Of a DNA stretch of 64,000 bases, positions 26,401 through 35,951 are shown in pieces (positions within the stretch are counted from its first letter, which is position 1; every line of letters begins with the position of its first letter). The notes beneath the pieces were generated by a model. The model was not told the DNA's origin. It was given only the letters and a program-made list of their open reading frames with translations, and searched no databases. Origin of the DNA: Pseudoxanthomonas suwonensis (GTDB lineage: Bacteria > Pseudomonadota > Gammaproteobacteria > Xanthomonadales > Xanthomonadaceae); assembly GCA_003240695.1 (NCBI GenBank), contig QFNC01000020.1, forward strand, positions 1-64,000, in the 5' to 3' direction. Both the position numbers and the translations under genes were made by a program.

Positions 26401-27544
26401 CGAGTTTCTGCCGCGGACTGTAGCGCTTCACCCGCGCCAGTCCGGGATCGACCACGGTATGGATGCGCGGGACCGTGAGCGAGGTTTCGGCGACATTCGT
26501 CGCCAGCACGATGCGGCGCTGGCTGCCGGGATGAAACACGCGGTCCTGCTCCTTGGCCGACAGCCGCGCGTACAGCGCCAGCACTTCGGTGTGGCGGTAA
26601 CGACGCCGGTCCAGCGCCTGGTGCGCGTCGCGGATCTCGCGTTCGCCGGGCAGGAAGATCAGCGTGTCGCCCTGCGGATGCTCGCTTGCGATGGCATCGC
26701 ACGCGGCCACGATGCCATCCAGCAGCGTGCGTTCGCCGTCGCCATCGGCTTGCTCCGGCGACAGATAGCGGATGGCGACCGGATAGCCGCGGCCTTCCAC
26801 CGACACCACCGGAGCGCCGCCGAAATGCGCCGAAAAGCGCTCGGTGTCGATGGTGGCCGACGTCACGATCACTTTCAGGTCCGGGCGTTTCGGCAGCAGC
26901 TGCTTCAGATAGCCCAGCAGGAAATCGATGTTGAGGCTGCGCTCGTGGGCTTCGTCGATGATCAGCGTGTCGTAGCGCGACAGCCAGCGATCGCTGGCGA
27001 TTTCGGCCAGCAGGATGCCGTCGGTCATGAACTTCACCACGGTCTGCTCGCCGACCTGCTCGGTGAAGCGCACCTGATAGCCGACCGCGCCGCCCATCGG
27101 CACCTGCAGTTCCTCGGCCACGCGCCGGGCCACCGCGCGCGCGGCGATGCGGCGCGGTTGCGTGCAGCCGATCAGGCCGGCGGCGCCACGTCCGGCCTGC
27201 AGACACAGTTTGGGCAGCTGCGTGGTCTTGCCCGAGCCGGTTTCGCCGGCCACGATCACCACCGGATGGGTACGGATCAGCTCGACGATGGCGTCGGCAT
27301 GCGCGGCGATCGGCAGGCCATCATCCACTGTGGCCTGCGGCAGCTGCGCCGCCCGGGCCGCGCGCGCATCCAGCGAGTGCTGCAGCGCCTGTGCGAAGCG
27401 ATCGCGCAGCGCCGCGTCATCCGCCTTGGCCTGCCACTTCGACCACAGCCCCAGCAAGCGGCCACGATCGCGGGTCTGCGCGGCCTCGATGGCACGACGC
27501 GCGGCCTGCGGGTGCGGCGGCAGCGGTGGAGAGGAACCGGTCAT
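23486..27544 (-). CDS. hrpA: ATP-dependent RNA helicase HrpA
   Basis: Predicted 1352-aa DEAH-box helicase. Motif I is GETGSGKTTQ (about residue 100), motif II is DEAH, motif III is SAT and motif VI is QRAGRCGR. After the helicase core come the HA2 and OB segments and the long HrpA C-terminal DUF3418 region. In E. coli HrpA acts on mRNA and on ribosomes stalled or collided during translation. The length matches the family. The ATG at 27544 lies about 105 bp from the divergent recQ. Confidence 0.96.
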   Translation of the reverse strand: MTGSSPPLPPHPQAARRAIEAAQTRDRGRLLGLWSKWQAKADDAALRDRFAQALQHSLDARAARAAQLPQATVDDGLPIAAHADAIVELIRTHPVVIVAGETGSGKTTQLPKLCLQAGRGAAGLIGCTQPRRIAARAVARRVAEELQVPMGGAVGYQVRFTEQVGEQTVVKFMTDGILLAEIASDRWLSRYDTLIIDEAHERSLNIDFLLGYLKQLLPKRPDLKVIVTSATIDTERFSAHFGGAPVVSVEGRGYPVAIRYLSPEQADGDGERTLLDGIVAACDAIASEHPQGDTLIFLPGEREIRDAHQALDRRRYRHTEVLALYARLSAKEQDRVFHPGSQRRIVLATNVAETSLTVPRIHTVVDPGLARVKRYSPRQKLDRLHIEPISQASANQRAGRCGRVAPGTCYRLYSEADFQAREPYTDPEIRRAALAGVILRMLALGLGEIERFPFLEPPDPRAIADGWQQLQELGAVDAQRKLTRTGRLMAQLPVDVKLSRMLLAGQQLACLHDVLVIAAFLGIQDPRERPADARAAADAAHALFADAKSEFVGILKLWQAYRTAHADLTQSQLRKWADRHFLGFLRLREWWELHRQLKLQCEELGWDTAATADLLVETDADAASPSRSPSTKAMAHLPVAKRVAAPASNKPNPPPRKVPASEQPYARLHRALIAGMPTQVGHLLERGQYEGPRGRRYAVFPGSPLAKKPPPWVLSATLLDTEKVWGLINAAIDPDWVMAEVPHLLARRHHDPRWSRSQGRVLGSEQVSLFGLVLAPKQPVHYGALYPQEARGIFIRDALLTGEINTRTPLVARNLRTLAQAKDEEAKLRRVGLVQDEAWQAHWYAQRLPAELHNAQALDAWYRGLSDAQKQALEWTRDDLLVVDQTDAELFPEYWPVGDARLAVRYRFDPGAADDGMTLAVPLQLLNALDAARLSWLAPGFVQDKAAGLIRTLPKPLRRHVVPAPDFARAFAEAHPQPEADAITGVLARFLKKVTGTDIAPADFDESALEPHLRMNLQLFEADRDGRHTVLAQSRDLQALRAEFGQRAADAFAAQAARGLARERLTAFPSESIPASVPGAGGVRAWPALEDRGDHAALTLHAERDVAERLHPQGVRRLLHLNLADAMQRARKQLPVQPKTGLLYAALEADAPRRDVTASDPLRHDLVDGAFAALSRDGLDRIRNAEQFQQLRDAIAKDLFADAMRRLQRAEGILLQIADLRARLESPLLGWARANLDDMQAHLAALAPPGFLRDVPDAALDQYPRYLKALAIRAERALRDPARDQQRMLDLSAFTRALTDAAQSGIAHHDDWQTFRWDLEELRVSVHAQELAQRGGVSAKKLAAQLVRLHQD

Positions 27545-27637
27545 GGGAAGCGGATTCGGCGTGAATGGCTGATGTGGTGGCGATGTCGCCACAGTCCAAG
27601 CCTGACTTTGGCGCGGCGTGCGCACGTGGCGACAGGG

Positions 27638-27643
27638 TATTCT
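27638..27643 (+). promoter_or_regulatory. -10 element of a probable leaderless promoter (recQ)
   Basis: TATTCT ends exactly 6 nt before the recQ ATG at 27650. No Shine-Dalgarno sequence precedes the start, and the -35 region is weak. Confidence 0.6.
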
Positions 27644-27649
27644 GGCCGG

Positions 27650-29473
<1,824 letters not shown>

Positions 29474-29528
29474 CTGCGCATGGCGTATGCTGCGCCCGCG
29501 CCGACAGACCACACGCAGGAGGTGTCCC

Positions 29529-29752
29529 ATGAAACGCATCGATCCCAACGCATCCTTTTGAAATCACCAGCAAGCGCCGCAAGGGCTATCCATCGGAAAC
29601 CCGGGTGAAGCCAGGCCGCCGCTTCGTGCATGGCGGGAAGGAGCTCGTGGAAAAGCTGGGACGCAACGATCCCTGTCCCTGCCGGTCCGGCCGCAGCTTT
29701 CAAGCACTGCTGCCTGAGCATGGGCCGGTTTCGATGGCGTAAACCGGCATGA
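29529..29752 (+). pseudogene. Small SEC-C motif protein with two +1 frameshifts
   Basis: An ideal ribosome site (AGGAGGT) precedes the ATG. The gene reads MKRIDPNASF and then hits TGA. Dropping one T restores EITSKRRKGYPSETRVKPGR ... KLGRNDPCPC, the conserved small SEC-C protein of Xanthomonadales. A second extra base (C at 29701) again shifts the frame; without it the end reads RSFKHCCL, the second half of the SEC-C zinc motif, and stops at 29750-29752. A Gly of the usual CPCGSG is Arg here. Both lesions are single-base insertions right after TTT. SEC-C motifs bind zinc and usually contact SecB or partner proteins. Confidence 0.85.
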
Positions 29753-29775
29753 TTACTTCCGTTGAATGATGAACG

Positions 29776-29795
29776 GCCACGTGTCCCGACGTGGC
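29776..29795. terminator. Hairpin downstream of SEC-C remnant and tRNA-Lys repeat region
   Basis: GCCACG and CGTGGC form a 6-bp stem with an 8-nt loop. On the plus strand GCTGTTCT follows. It could end transcription of the SEC-C remnant or of the opposing tRNA region. Confidence 0.35.
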
Positions 29796-29826
29796 TGTTC
29801 TGCAATGGCGGCCGTCGAATACTCCA

Positions 29827-29922
29827 CGTGCTGCGCGCGGCCGGCAATCCATCGTTTCGATCACTCGAGAATGACCGAAGGCAGAGCCATCGAAACGAGT
29901 AGGGAATGGTGGGCCGTGATGG
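29827..29922 (-). repeat. Repeat copy carrying the last 16 nt of tRNA-Lys
   Basis: On the minus strand this unit begins with CCATCACGGCCCACCA, identical to the last 16 nt of tRNA-Lys including CCA. It ends with a 30-bp segment (29827-29856) identical to 29976-30005. The middle ~50 bp has diverged from the copy next to the tRNA. The spacing between copies is 148-149 bp. The gene-free stretch 29753-30054 holds only this repeat, its sister and the hairpin at 29776-29795. Confidence 0.85.
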
Positions 29923-29975
29923 GTGAGGCTCTGCTGCTTGCGTCCCACCGGCACGCGGCAGGGCCGAACGCCGCG

Positions 29976-30070
29976 CGTGCTGCGCGCGGCCGGCAATCCA
30001 TCGTTCCGATGCATCGCGACCGCCGAAGACGTGGCGTTCCAGTACGAGGGAAATTGGTGGGCCGTGATGG
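29976..30070 (-). repeat. Repeat copy attached to tRNA-Lys 3' end
   Basis: This is the copy that continues directly from the real tRNA-Lys. It has the same 16-nt tRNA end (30055-30070) and the same 30-bp distal block (29976-30005) as the upstream unit. The outer blocks are identical between copies and the interior is not, suggesting selection or gene conversion on the ends. Confidence 0.85.
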
Positions 30071-30130
30071 ATTCGAACCATCGACCAACTGATTAAAAGT
30101 CAGCTGCTCTACCGACTGAGCTAACGGCCC
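30055..30130 (-). tRNA. tRNA-Lys (anticodon TTT)
   Basis: A 76-nt cloverleaf on the minus strand. The acceptor stem GGGCCGT pairs with ACGGCCC, the D-arm has AGCTCAGTCGGTAGAGC, the anticodon stem is CTGAC/GTCAG with TTT at 30095-30097, and the T-loop is TTCGAAT. The CCA end is encoded. It reads AAA and AAG lysine codons. It lies downstream of queC on the same strand. Confidence 0.97.
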
Positions 30131-30222
30131 GGATGCGGACGCCGCGGTGGCGTCGCGCTTCGGCAGGACGCCGAAGGGCAGGCATTCTACCCCGAACGCG
30201 GCAGCGAACGGAAACGCGCCGA

Positions 30223-30921
30223 TCAGGCGTAGCGGGTGGGATCGGGCAGTCCGGCTTCGGCAAAGCCCTGCGCCCGCAGCACGCAGGCATCGCAGTGGCC
30301 GCAGGCACGGCCCTCGGCGTCGGCCTGGTAGCAGCTGACCGTCTGCGCGAAATCCACGGCCAGGCGCGTGCCTTCGCGGGCGATGTCGGCCTTGCCCATC
30401 CGCATCAGCGGAGCATGGATGCGGATACCCGAGCCTTCCACCCCAGCCTTGGTGGCCAGATTGGCCAACTGCTCGAACGCGGCGACGAACGCCGGCCGGC
30501 AGTCGGGATAGCCGGAATAGTCGACCGCATTCACGCCGCAGAAGATGTCGCCGGCGCGCAGCACTTCGGCCCAGCCCAGCGCCACCGACAGCATGATGGT
30601 GTTGCGCGCCGGCACATAGGTGTTGGGGATGCCGACGCCGATCGGGTGACCGTCGGCATCGGTGGGCACGACCAGGTCGCGGTCGGTCAGCGACGAGCCG
30701 CCGATGGCGCCCAAGTCGATGTGCACGGTCTTGTGCGCCACGGCACCCAGCGATGCGGCCACTCGCGCCGCCGCCGCCAGTTCGGAAGCATGTCGCTGGC
30801 CATAGGCCACGCTGAGTGCATGCACGGCGAATCCTGCCTCGCGCGCCATCGCCAGCACCACGGCCGAATCCATGCCGCCGGACACCAGCACTACGGCCGG
30901 TTTGCGATCCGATGTATTCAT
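30223..30921 (-). CDS. queC: 7-cyano-7-deazaguanine (preQ0) synthase
   Basis: Predicted 232-aa PP-loop ATPase that converts 7-carboxy-7-deazaguanine to preQ0 in queuosine synthesis. The ATP loop is LVSGGMDSAV and the C-terminal zinc site is CGHCDAC plus an upstream Cys (SCYQAD). VPARNTIMLSVAL and GVNAVDYSGYPDCR are family signatures. Its ATG overlaps the queE stop (ATGA), so the two are translationally coupled. Confidence 0.96.
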   Translation of the reverse strand: MNTSDRKPAVVLVSGGMDSAVVLAMAREAGFAVHALSVAYGQRHASELAAAARVAASLGAVAHKTVHIDLGAIGGSSLTDRDLVVPTDADGHPIGVGIPNTYVPARNTIMLSVALGWAEVLRAGDIFCGVNAVDYSGYPDCRPAFVAAFEQLANLATKAGVEGSGIRIHAPLMRMGKADIAREGTRLAVDFAQTVSCYQADAEGRACGHCDACVLRAQGFAEAGLPDPTRYA

Positions 30922-31598
30922 CGACCCTGTTCCTCGCCCCACAGCAGCTTGTGCAGCTGCAGCTGGAAGCGCACCGGCAAGCGATCCGCCACGATCCAGT
31001 CGGCCAGTTCGCGCGGGCGGACCTGCCCGTGACTGGGCGAAAACAGCACGTCGCAGCGTTCGGGCAGGCCGTGCTGCTGCACGATGTCGCGCGCCCACAG
31101 GTAGTCCTCGCGCGAGCAGATGACGCACTTCACCTGGTCGTGCGCAGTCAGATGCTGCAGGTTGCTCCACAGGTTGCGCTCCATCTCGCCGGAGCCGGGC
31201 GTCTTGATGTCCACCACCCGCGACACCCGCGCATCCACCGGCTGGATGTCCAACGCCCCGGAGGTTTCCAGCGACACCCGGTAGCCGGCATCGCACAACG
31301 CACGCAGCAGCGCGATGCAGCGCTTCTGCGCCAGCGGTTCGCCGCCGGTCACGCACACGTGGCGCACGCCGAATGCGGCCACTCGGGCCAGGATGGCGTC
31401 GATCTCGGCCCAATCGCCGCCGTGGAAGGCGTATGCGGTATCGCAGTACTGGCATCGCAGCGGACAGCCGGTCAGGCGCACGAACACGGTCGGCCAACCG
31501 GCATCGCGGGCCTCGCCCTGCAACGACAGGAAGATTTCGGTGATGCGCAGCCGCTGGCCGGATGCGGCGGCATCGGCCTCGGTGGTGGGGGTGATCAT
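30918..31598 (-). CDS. queE: 7-carboxy-7-deazaguanine synthase
   Basis: Predicted 226-aa radical-SAM enzyme that contracts 6-carboxytetrahydropterin to 7-carboxy-7-deazaguanine. The Fe-S motif is CPLRCQYC (CX3CX2C). VTGGEPL and SLETSGALDI fit the radical-SAM core. The ATG at 31598 has the -10-like TACACT exactly 6 nt upstream and no Shine-Dalgarno sequence. queC follows with a 4-nt overlap. Confidence 0.95.
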   Translation of the reverse strand: MITPTTEADAAASGQRLRITEIFLSLQGEARDAGWPTVFVRLTGCPLRCQYCDTAYAFHGGDWAEIDAILARVAAFGVRHVCVTGGEPLAQKRCIALLRALCDAGYRVSLETSGALDIQPVDARVSRVVDIKTPGSGEMERNLWSNLQHLTAHDQVKCVICSREDYLWARDIVQQHGLPERCDVLFSPSHGQVRPRELADWIVADRLPVRFQLQLHKLLWGEEQGR

Positions 31599-31604
31599 GC
31601 CGCT

Positions 31605-31610
31605 AGTGTA
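31605..31610 (-). promoter_or_regulatory. -10 element of a probable leaderless promoter (queE)
   Basis: TACACT on the minus strand ends 6 nt before the queE ATG. It sits in the loop of a small inverted repeat (GCCGCT / AGCGGC, 31599-31615), which could instead be an operator or a short RNA hairpin. Confidence 0.55.
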
Positions 31611-31629
31611 GCGGCTGCCTGCCGCATCG

Positions 31630-32454
31630 TTACTGCGCGCGGGCGATCTGGATGGCGCGCAGGCGGTCGCCGGCCGTGCGTGCGGCATCGGTGCCTGGAT
31701 ACTGCTGCTGCACCTGGGTCAGCACGGCTTCGGCTTCGTCCAGCTGGCTCAGGCCGTAATGCGACAGCCCGACCTTCAGCAAGGCACCGGCAGCCTTGTC
31801 GTGCTGCGGGTACGCGCGATGCAGCTGCTGGAACTGCTCCAGCGCGAGGCTGTAGTTCTGGGTCACGTAATAGCTTTCGCCCAGCCAGTAGCGCGCGTTG
31901 GCGGCATAGGCGCCGGCCGGGTACTCCTGCAGGAAGGCCAGGAAAGCCCGCGACGCTTCGGCGTAGCGACCATCCTTGAGCACGGCAAAGGCAGCCTCGT
32001 AGGCGGCGCGTTCGCCAGCGGGCGCATTGGCCATGGCCGGCAGGCCGGCATCGACCGGATTGCCGGATGTTGCGGATGCGACTGCAGAAGGTGCCGCGGC
32101 AGGCGCTCTGGCGGCTGGTGTGGCCGCAGGGGCCGGAGCACCGCCACTGCCGCCTTCCAGACGGTTCAATCGTCCATCGAGATCCAGATACTGGCTGCGG
32201 CTGGTGGCGCGGCCCTGCTCGGCCTGGTGCTGCAACTCCTCGATCTGGGCCCGCAGCGCCTGCACTTCGGCCTTCAGCTGGTTGACCTGGTTCAGCAGAT
32301 CCACGTTCGACTGGTTGGCCGATGCCTGCCGCTCCAGCGCGGCCACGCGATCGCCCAGACTGACGCGCTGCGCCTGGACTGCGGGAGTCAGCAGCCCCAG
32401 ACCGATGGCCAGTGACAGCAAGATACGGGGCGAACGAACGGAGAGCGACATCAT
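31630..32454 (-). CDS. cpoB: Cell division coordinator CpoB (YbgF)
   Basis: Predicted 274-aa periplasmic protein. A signal peptide (cut after AVQA) is followed by a trimerising coiled coil (about residues 30-105), an Ala/Pro-rich linker and C-terminal TPR repeats (LKDGRYAEASRAFLAFL and two more). In E. coli CpoB binds TolA and PBP1B to couple outer-membrane constriction with septal murein synthesis. It closes the tol-pal cluster. Confidence 0.94.
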   Translation of the reverse strand: MMSLSVRSPRILLSLAIGLGLLTPAVQAQRVSLGDRVAALERQASANQSNVDLLNQVNQLKAEVQALRAQIEELQHQAEQGRATSRSQYLDLDGRLNRLEGGSGGAPAPAATPAARAPAAAPSAVASATSGNPVDAGLPAMANAPAGERAAYEAAFAVLKDGRYAEASRAFLAFLQEYPAGAYAANARYWLGESYYVTQNYSLALEQFQQLHRAYPQHDKAAGALLKVGLSHYGLSQLDEAEAVLTQVQQQYPGTDAARTAGDRLRAIQIARAQ

Positions 32455-32549
32455 GGCGATACCGGATCGACTGAGGTGGCGACAAGCCTACAAGACGAAC
32501 CCCCGCCGCAGCGAGGGTTCGCAGGCACCGCTTCAGGTTGCGGCGATGC

Positions 32550-33074
32550 TCAACGCGCGGTGTACACGATTTCCACGCGGCGGTTGCGGGCCCAGCAGTC
32601 CTCGCCGGATTCGTTGCAGACCGGACGTTCCTCGCCGTAGCTGACCACGGTCAGCTGGCTGCCGGAACCGCCGTTGGCCTGCAGGGCGGAATTGACCGCG
32701 TTGCCGCGGCGTTCGCCCAGACCCACGTTGTATTCGCGGCTGCCGCGCTCGTCGGCATTGCCTTCCAGGGTGATGCGGGCCGAGGGGCGGTCGCGCAGAT
32801 ACTTGGCATGGCAGGCCATGGCCGACTGGAATTCGGGCTTCAGCGCGTCCTGGTCCAGATCGAAGTACACCACGCGCTGGCGCAGGCAGGCATCGCTGTC
32901 CAGATCGCCCGGGCCGTACACGCCGGTGCCGCCGGTGGTGCCGGTGCTCGGCTGGGTGGTGGTGCTGCCGGTGTCGGTGACGGGCGGCGGCGCCTCTTCC
33001 TTCACCTTCTTGGAACAGGCAACGGCGGCCGTGCACAGCAGGGTGGCGATCAAAACGCGGGCGGTGGTGTTCAT
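32550..33074 (-). CDS. pal: Peptidoglycan-associated lipoprotein Pal
   Basis: Predicted 174-aa outer-membrane lipoprotein. The lipobox ending in Cys20 (AAVAC) is followed by a Thr/Pro-rich linker and an OmpA-like domain (VVYFDLDQDAL, LEGNADERGSREYNVGLGERR) that binds DAP in murein. Clustered start codons at 33074-33089 are possible. The ATG at 33074 was chosen because GAGG lies 7 nt upstream and it gives a standard signal peptide. Confidence 0.96.
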   Translation of the reverse strand: MNTTARVLIATLLCTAAVACSKKVKEEAPPPVTDTGSTTTQPSTGTTGGTGVYGPGDLDSDACLRQRVVYFDLDQDALKPEFQSAMACHAKYLRDRPSARITLEGNADERGSREYNVGLGERRGNAVNSALQANGGSGSQLTVVSYGEERPVCNESGEDCWARNRRVEIVYTAR

Positions 33075-33131
33075 CATCATCCTCATCAAGTGTCGTCAGG
33101 GGCGAAACGGGCAATCCGGAAGCACAGTCGG

Positions 33132-34436
33132 TCAGCGGCGCTCGCGATACGGGCCCCAGGCCGGTTCGCGCACGTCGCCATTGGCCAGCACCAGGCGCTG
33201 GCGCACCCGGCCGTCGGCCGACACCGCATACAGCACGCCGCGCCGGCCTTCGCGGGCCGCGTACAGGATCATGCTGGCGTTGGGTGCAAAACTGGGGGAT
33301 TCGTCCAGCGAGCCGGGCGACAGGGTGCTCCAGCGCGGGCTGCCCAGGCTGCGGTCGAGCAGCGCGATGCGGTAGGTGCTGCCGCTGCCTTGGGCCACGG
33401 CGATCTTCTTGCCGTCGTGCGACACGCTGGGGCTGGCGTTGTAGTTGCCCTGGAAGCTCACCCGGGTGGCGCCGCCGCCGCTGGCCGACACCTGGTAGAT
33501 CTGCGGCTGGCCACCGCGGTCGGAGGTGAAGTAGATCGAGCTGCCGTCGCTGCTCCAGTCCGGCTCGGTGTCGATGCCCATCTGGTTGGTGATCTGGGTC
33601 AGCGCGCGGCTGGCGACATCCATCACGTAGATTTCCGGGTTGCCGCTGCGCGACAGCGTGAGCGCCAGCTTGCGGCCGTCCGGCGAGAACGCCGGCGCGC
33701 CGTTGATGCCGCGGAAACTGGCGATCTTCTCGCGCGAGCCGGACGCGATGTCCTGGATGAAGATGGCCGAATTGCCGCCTTCGAAACTCACATAGGCCAG
33801 TTTGCGGCCATCCGGACTCCATGACGGCGACAGCAGCGGCTCGGTGGAACGCACCACCGTCTGCGGATTCCAGCCGTCGGCATCGGCCACCATCAGCGCG
33901 TAACTGGCACCCTTGCCCACGCCGGAGGCGGTGACATAGGCGATCCGGGTCCAGAACGCGCCGCGCACGCCCAGGATCTTCTCGTAGATGGCATCGGCGA
34001 TCTGGTGCGCCACGTCGCGCGTGGCACCGCTGCCGGCGGTCAAGGCAAAGCCCAGCAGGCGCTGCTGCTTGGCCACGTCGAACAGTTCGTATTCCACCCG
34101 CACGCTGCCGCCGCCGGCATCGCTGACTCGCCCCACCACCAGGAAATCCTGCTTCAGCAGCCGCCAGGTGGGGTACTGCACCTCGCTGCCGCGCGTGGGA
34201 CGTTCCACGATCTGCGCCTCCGGCAGCGCGCGGAACTGGCCGGAACGCTCCAGATCGGCGCGGACGATGCCGGCCACGTCGTGCTCGCCGCCGCTGCCGG
34301 CAAACGGCACCACCGCGATCGGCAAGGCCGCGGCATTGCCGCCGATGATGTCGATTTCCAGGGCCCGTTCCTGCGCCACGGCCCACGCGGGCAGCAGCAA
34401 CAGCAGCAAGGCGATGGCGAAGCGCAATGGCGTCAT
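33132..34436 (-). CDS. tolB: Tol-Pal system protein TolB
   Basis: Predicted 434-aa periplasmic protein. The signal peptide ends at AVAQ. An N-terminal mixed domain is followed by a six-bladed beta-propeller whose WSPDGRKLAYVS, FSPDGRKLALTL and WSSDGSSIYFTSDR repeats are clear. TolB shuttles between Pal and TolA. GAGG precedes the ATG at 34436. Confidence 0.97.
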   Translation of the reverse strand: MTPLRFAIALLLLLLPAWAVAQERALEIDIIGGNAAALPIAVVPFAGSGGEHDVAGIVRADLERSGQFRALPEAQIVERPTRGSEVQYPTWRLLKQDFLVVGRVSDAGGGSVRVEYELFDVAKQQRLLGFALTAGSGATRDVAHQIADAIYEKILGVRGAFWTRIAYVTASGVGKGASYALMVADADGWNPQTVVRSTEPLLSPSWSPDGRKLAYVSFEGGNSAIFIQDIASGSREKIASFRGINGAPAFSPDGRKLALTLSRSGNPEIYVMDVASRALTQITNQMGIDTEPDWSSDGSSIYFTSDRGGQPQIYQVSASGGGATRVSFQGNYNASPSVSHDGKKIAVAQGSGSTYRIALLDRSLGSPRWSTLSPGSLDESPSFAPNASMILYAAREGRRGVLYAVSADGRVRQRLVLANGDVREPAWGPYRERR

Positions 34437-34521
34437 GGGGACCTCGTGATGGAACGGTAATTGTTCATTTAGCTGCGTGAAGGCCGTCTGAAAGCTGAAT
34501 CGGGGCTCCGTTTCCGCTCGA

Positions 34522-35448
34522 TCATGGCCCGGACGGGCGGAAGGTGAACACCAGTTTGCGGCTGAAGACCGGCTCGAAGCCGGCATAGGGCAACGGTTGG
34601 GCCTTCAACACCGCCGCTTCCACCGAGCGCTTCGCCAAATCGTCGTAGGGACAGCCGAGTTCCACCTCGGCACTGATCACCTCGCCACCCGGCAGCTGGG
34701 TGATGGCGATGCGGCACGGCAGGTTGGGCACGTTGTCGGGACGGGTCCAGTTGCCCAGCACCGAGCGCTGGATCGCTGCCATGTACTGCGCCAGCAGGGC
34801 CTTGTCCTCGCCGCTGTTGCCTGGCGGCGGGCTGGCGTTGCTCGCGGCCTGCTGCGCGCTGGCCTTGGCGGCGTTGCGATCGGCGATCTGCTGCAGGCGC
34901 TGCTCGCTGAGGGCGATCTCGCGTTCCAGCTTTTCCCGCTCGCGGCGGATCTCGGCCAGCTTGCGCTGCTGCTCGGCCTCTTTCTGGCGCTCGCGCTCGG
35001 TCAGGTCGATCTGTTCCTGGCGCTGTTTCGCTTCCTGCTCGCGTTCGCGGGTCTCGGCCGACAGCGCATCTGCCCGCACTTCTTCCTGCGACACCGGGTC
35101 AGGATCGACGATCGCCTGCTGCGCCTGCGGCTGCGGCGGTGTGGGTGCCTGCTCCGGAAACAGTTCCGGCAGCGGTCGCGGCTGCGGATCGTCGGGTTCG
35201 GGCAGCGGCTGCGGACGCGGCTGCGGCTGCGGCGCCACCGGTTCGGGGCGCTTGGCCAGTACCCGCTGCAGCCGCGCCGACAGGGCATTGGGGTCGATCA
35301 GTTCCGCTTCCACCGGCTCACCGGCGGCCGACTGCGGCGCCACGCTGCGCGTCCACCACAACCCGGCCAGCATCAAGCCGAACAGCAGCGCATGCAGCAG
35401 CGCGGCTGCAAATACGGCCTGCTGCGTGTCGGCGCGGGTTTCCCTCAC
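34522..35448 (-). CDS. tolA: Tol-Pal system protein TolA
   Basis: Predicted 308-aa protein that spans the periplasm. It has one N-terminal membrane helix (about residues 12-34), a Pro/Gln-rich stretch with many PQP repeats, a charged coiled coil (about 120-200) and a small C-terminal domain (ALLAQYMAAIQRSVLGNWTRP). It is shorter than E. coli TolA because the helical domain is short. The GTG start overlaps the tolR stop by 4 nt. Confidence 0.92.
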   Translation of the reverse strand: MRETRADTQQAVFAAALLHALLFGLMLAGLWWTRSVAPQSAAGEPVEAELIDPNALSARLQRVLAKRPEPVAPQPQPRPQPLPEPDDPQPRPLPELFPEQAPTPPQPQAQQAIVDPDPVSQEEVRADALSAETREREQEAKQRQEQIDLTERERQKEAEQQRKLAEIRREREKLEREIALSEQRLQQIADRNAAKASAQQAASNASPPPGNSGEDKALLAQYMAAIQRSVLGNWTRPDNVPNLPCRIAITQLPGGEVISAEVELGCPYDDLAKRSVEAAVLKAQPLPYAGFEPVFSRKLVFTFRPSGP

Positions 35449-35891
35449 CGGCGGGGGGTCTCCGTGGGCTGGCTCATCAGGCCCACCTTCTGCACACCGG
35501 CACCCTGCAGCAGCACCATCGCCTGGTACACGGTGTTGTAGTTGGCGTCGGCATCACCGGCCACGAATACCGGCACCTGCGGATTCTGGGTGACGAATGC
35601 TCCCACCTTTGCCGCCAGCGCCTCGGCATCGAGCGCCTCGTTGGGTGCGCCCTGCACGCTGAGGAAGTAATGGCCCTGCGCATCCACGCTGACCACCACC
35701 GGATCCTTCTTCTCCTGGATCGACTTGGCATTGGACTGCGGCAACTCGATGTCCACGCCCAGGTTGAGCAGCGGCGCGGTCACCATGAAGATGATCAGCA
35801 GCACCAGCATCACGTCGATGTAGGGCACCACGTTGATCTCCGCCTTGAGGCGGCGCTTGCGGTGGCGGCGGCTGGACTGGGTGGAGGCCAT
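35445..35891 (-). CDS. tolR: Tol-Pal system protein TolR
   Basis: Predicted 148-aa inner-membrane protein of the ExbD/TolR family. One N-terminal helix contains the protonatable Asp in INVVPYIDVMLVLLIIF, and the periplasmic domain follows. With TolQ it forms the proton-driven motor that energises TolA. It overlaps tolA by 4 nt. Confidence 0.96.
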   Translation of the reverse strand: MASTQSSRRHRKRRLKAEINVVPYIDVMLVLLIIFMVTAPLLNLGVDIELPQSNAKSIQEKKDPVVVSVDAQGHYFLSVQGAPNEALDAEALAAKVGAFVTQNPQVPVFVAGDADANYNTVYQAMVLLQGAGVQKVGLMSQPTETPRR

Positions 35892-35951
35892 GGCGGACTC
35901 GTGTGGGAAGCGGGCTTCGGGGCGTGTGCAGGCAGTACCGGCGCGTGCGTG

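Noticed and set aside
24446..27649. Very long open frame on the plus strand running into recQ and opposite hrpA.
   Set aside because: It is the antisense of hrpA, its composition is Arg/His/Gln-rich without any domain, and the recQ start is clear at 27650.
29907..30070. The duplicated 16-nt tRNA-Lys end as attL/attR of an integrated element.
   Set aside because: Only about 130 bp lie between the copies and there is no integrase or cargo; a tail duplication explains it better.
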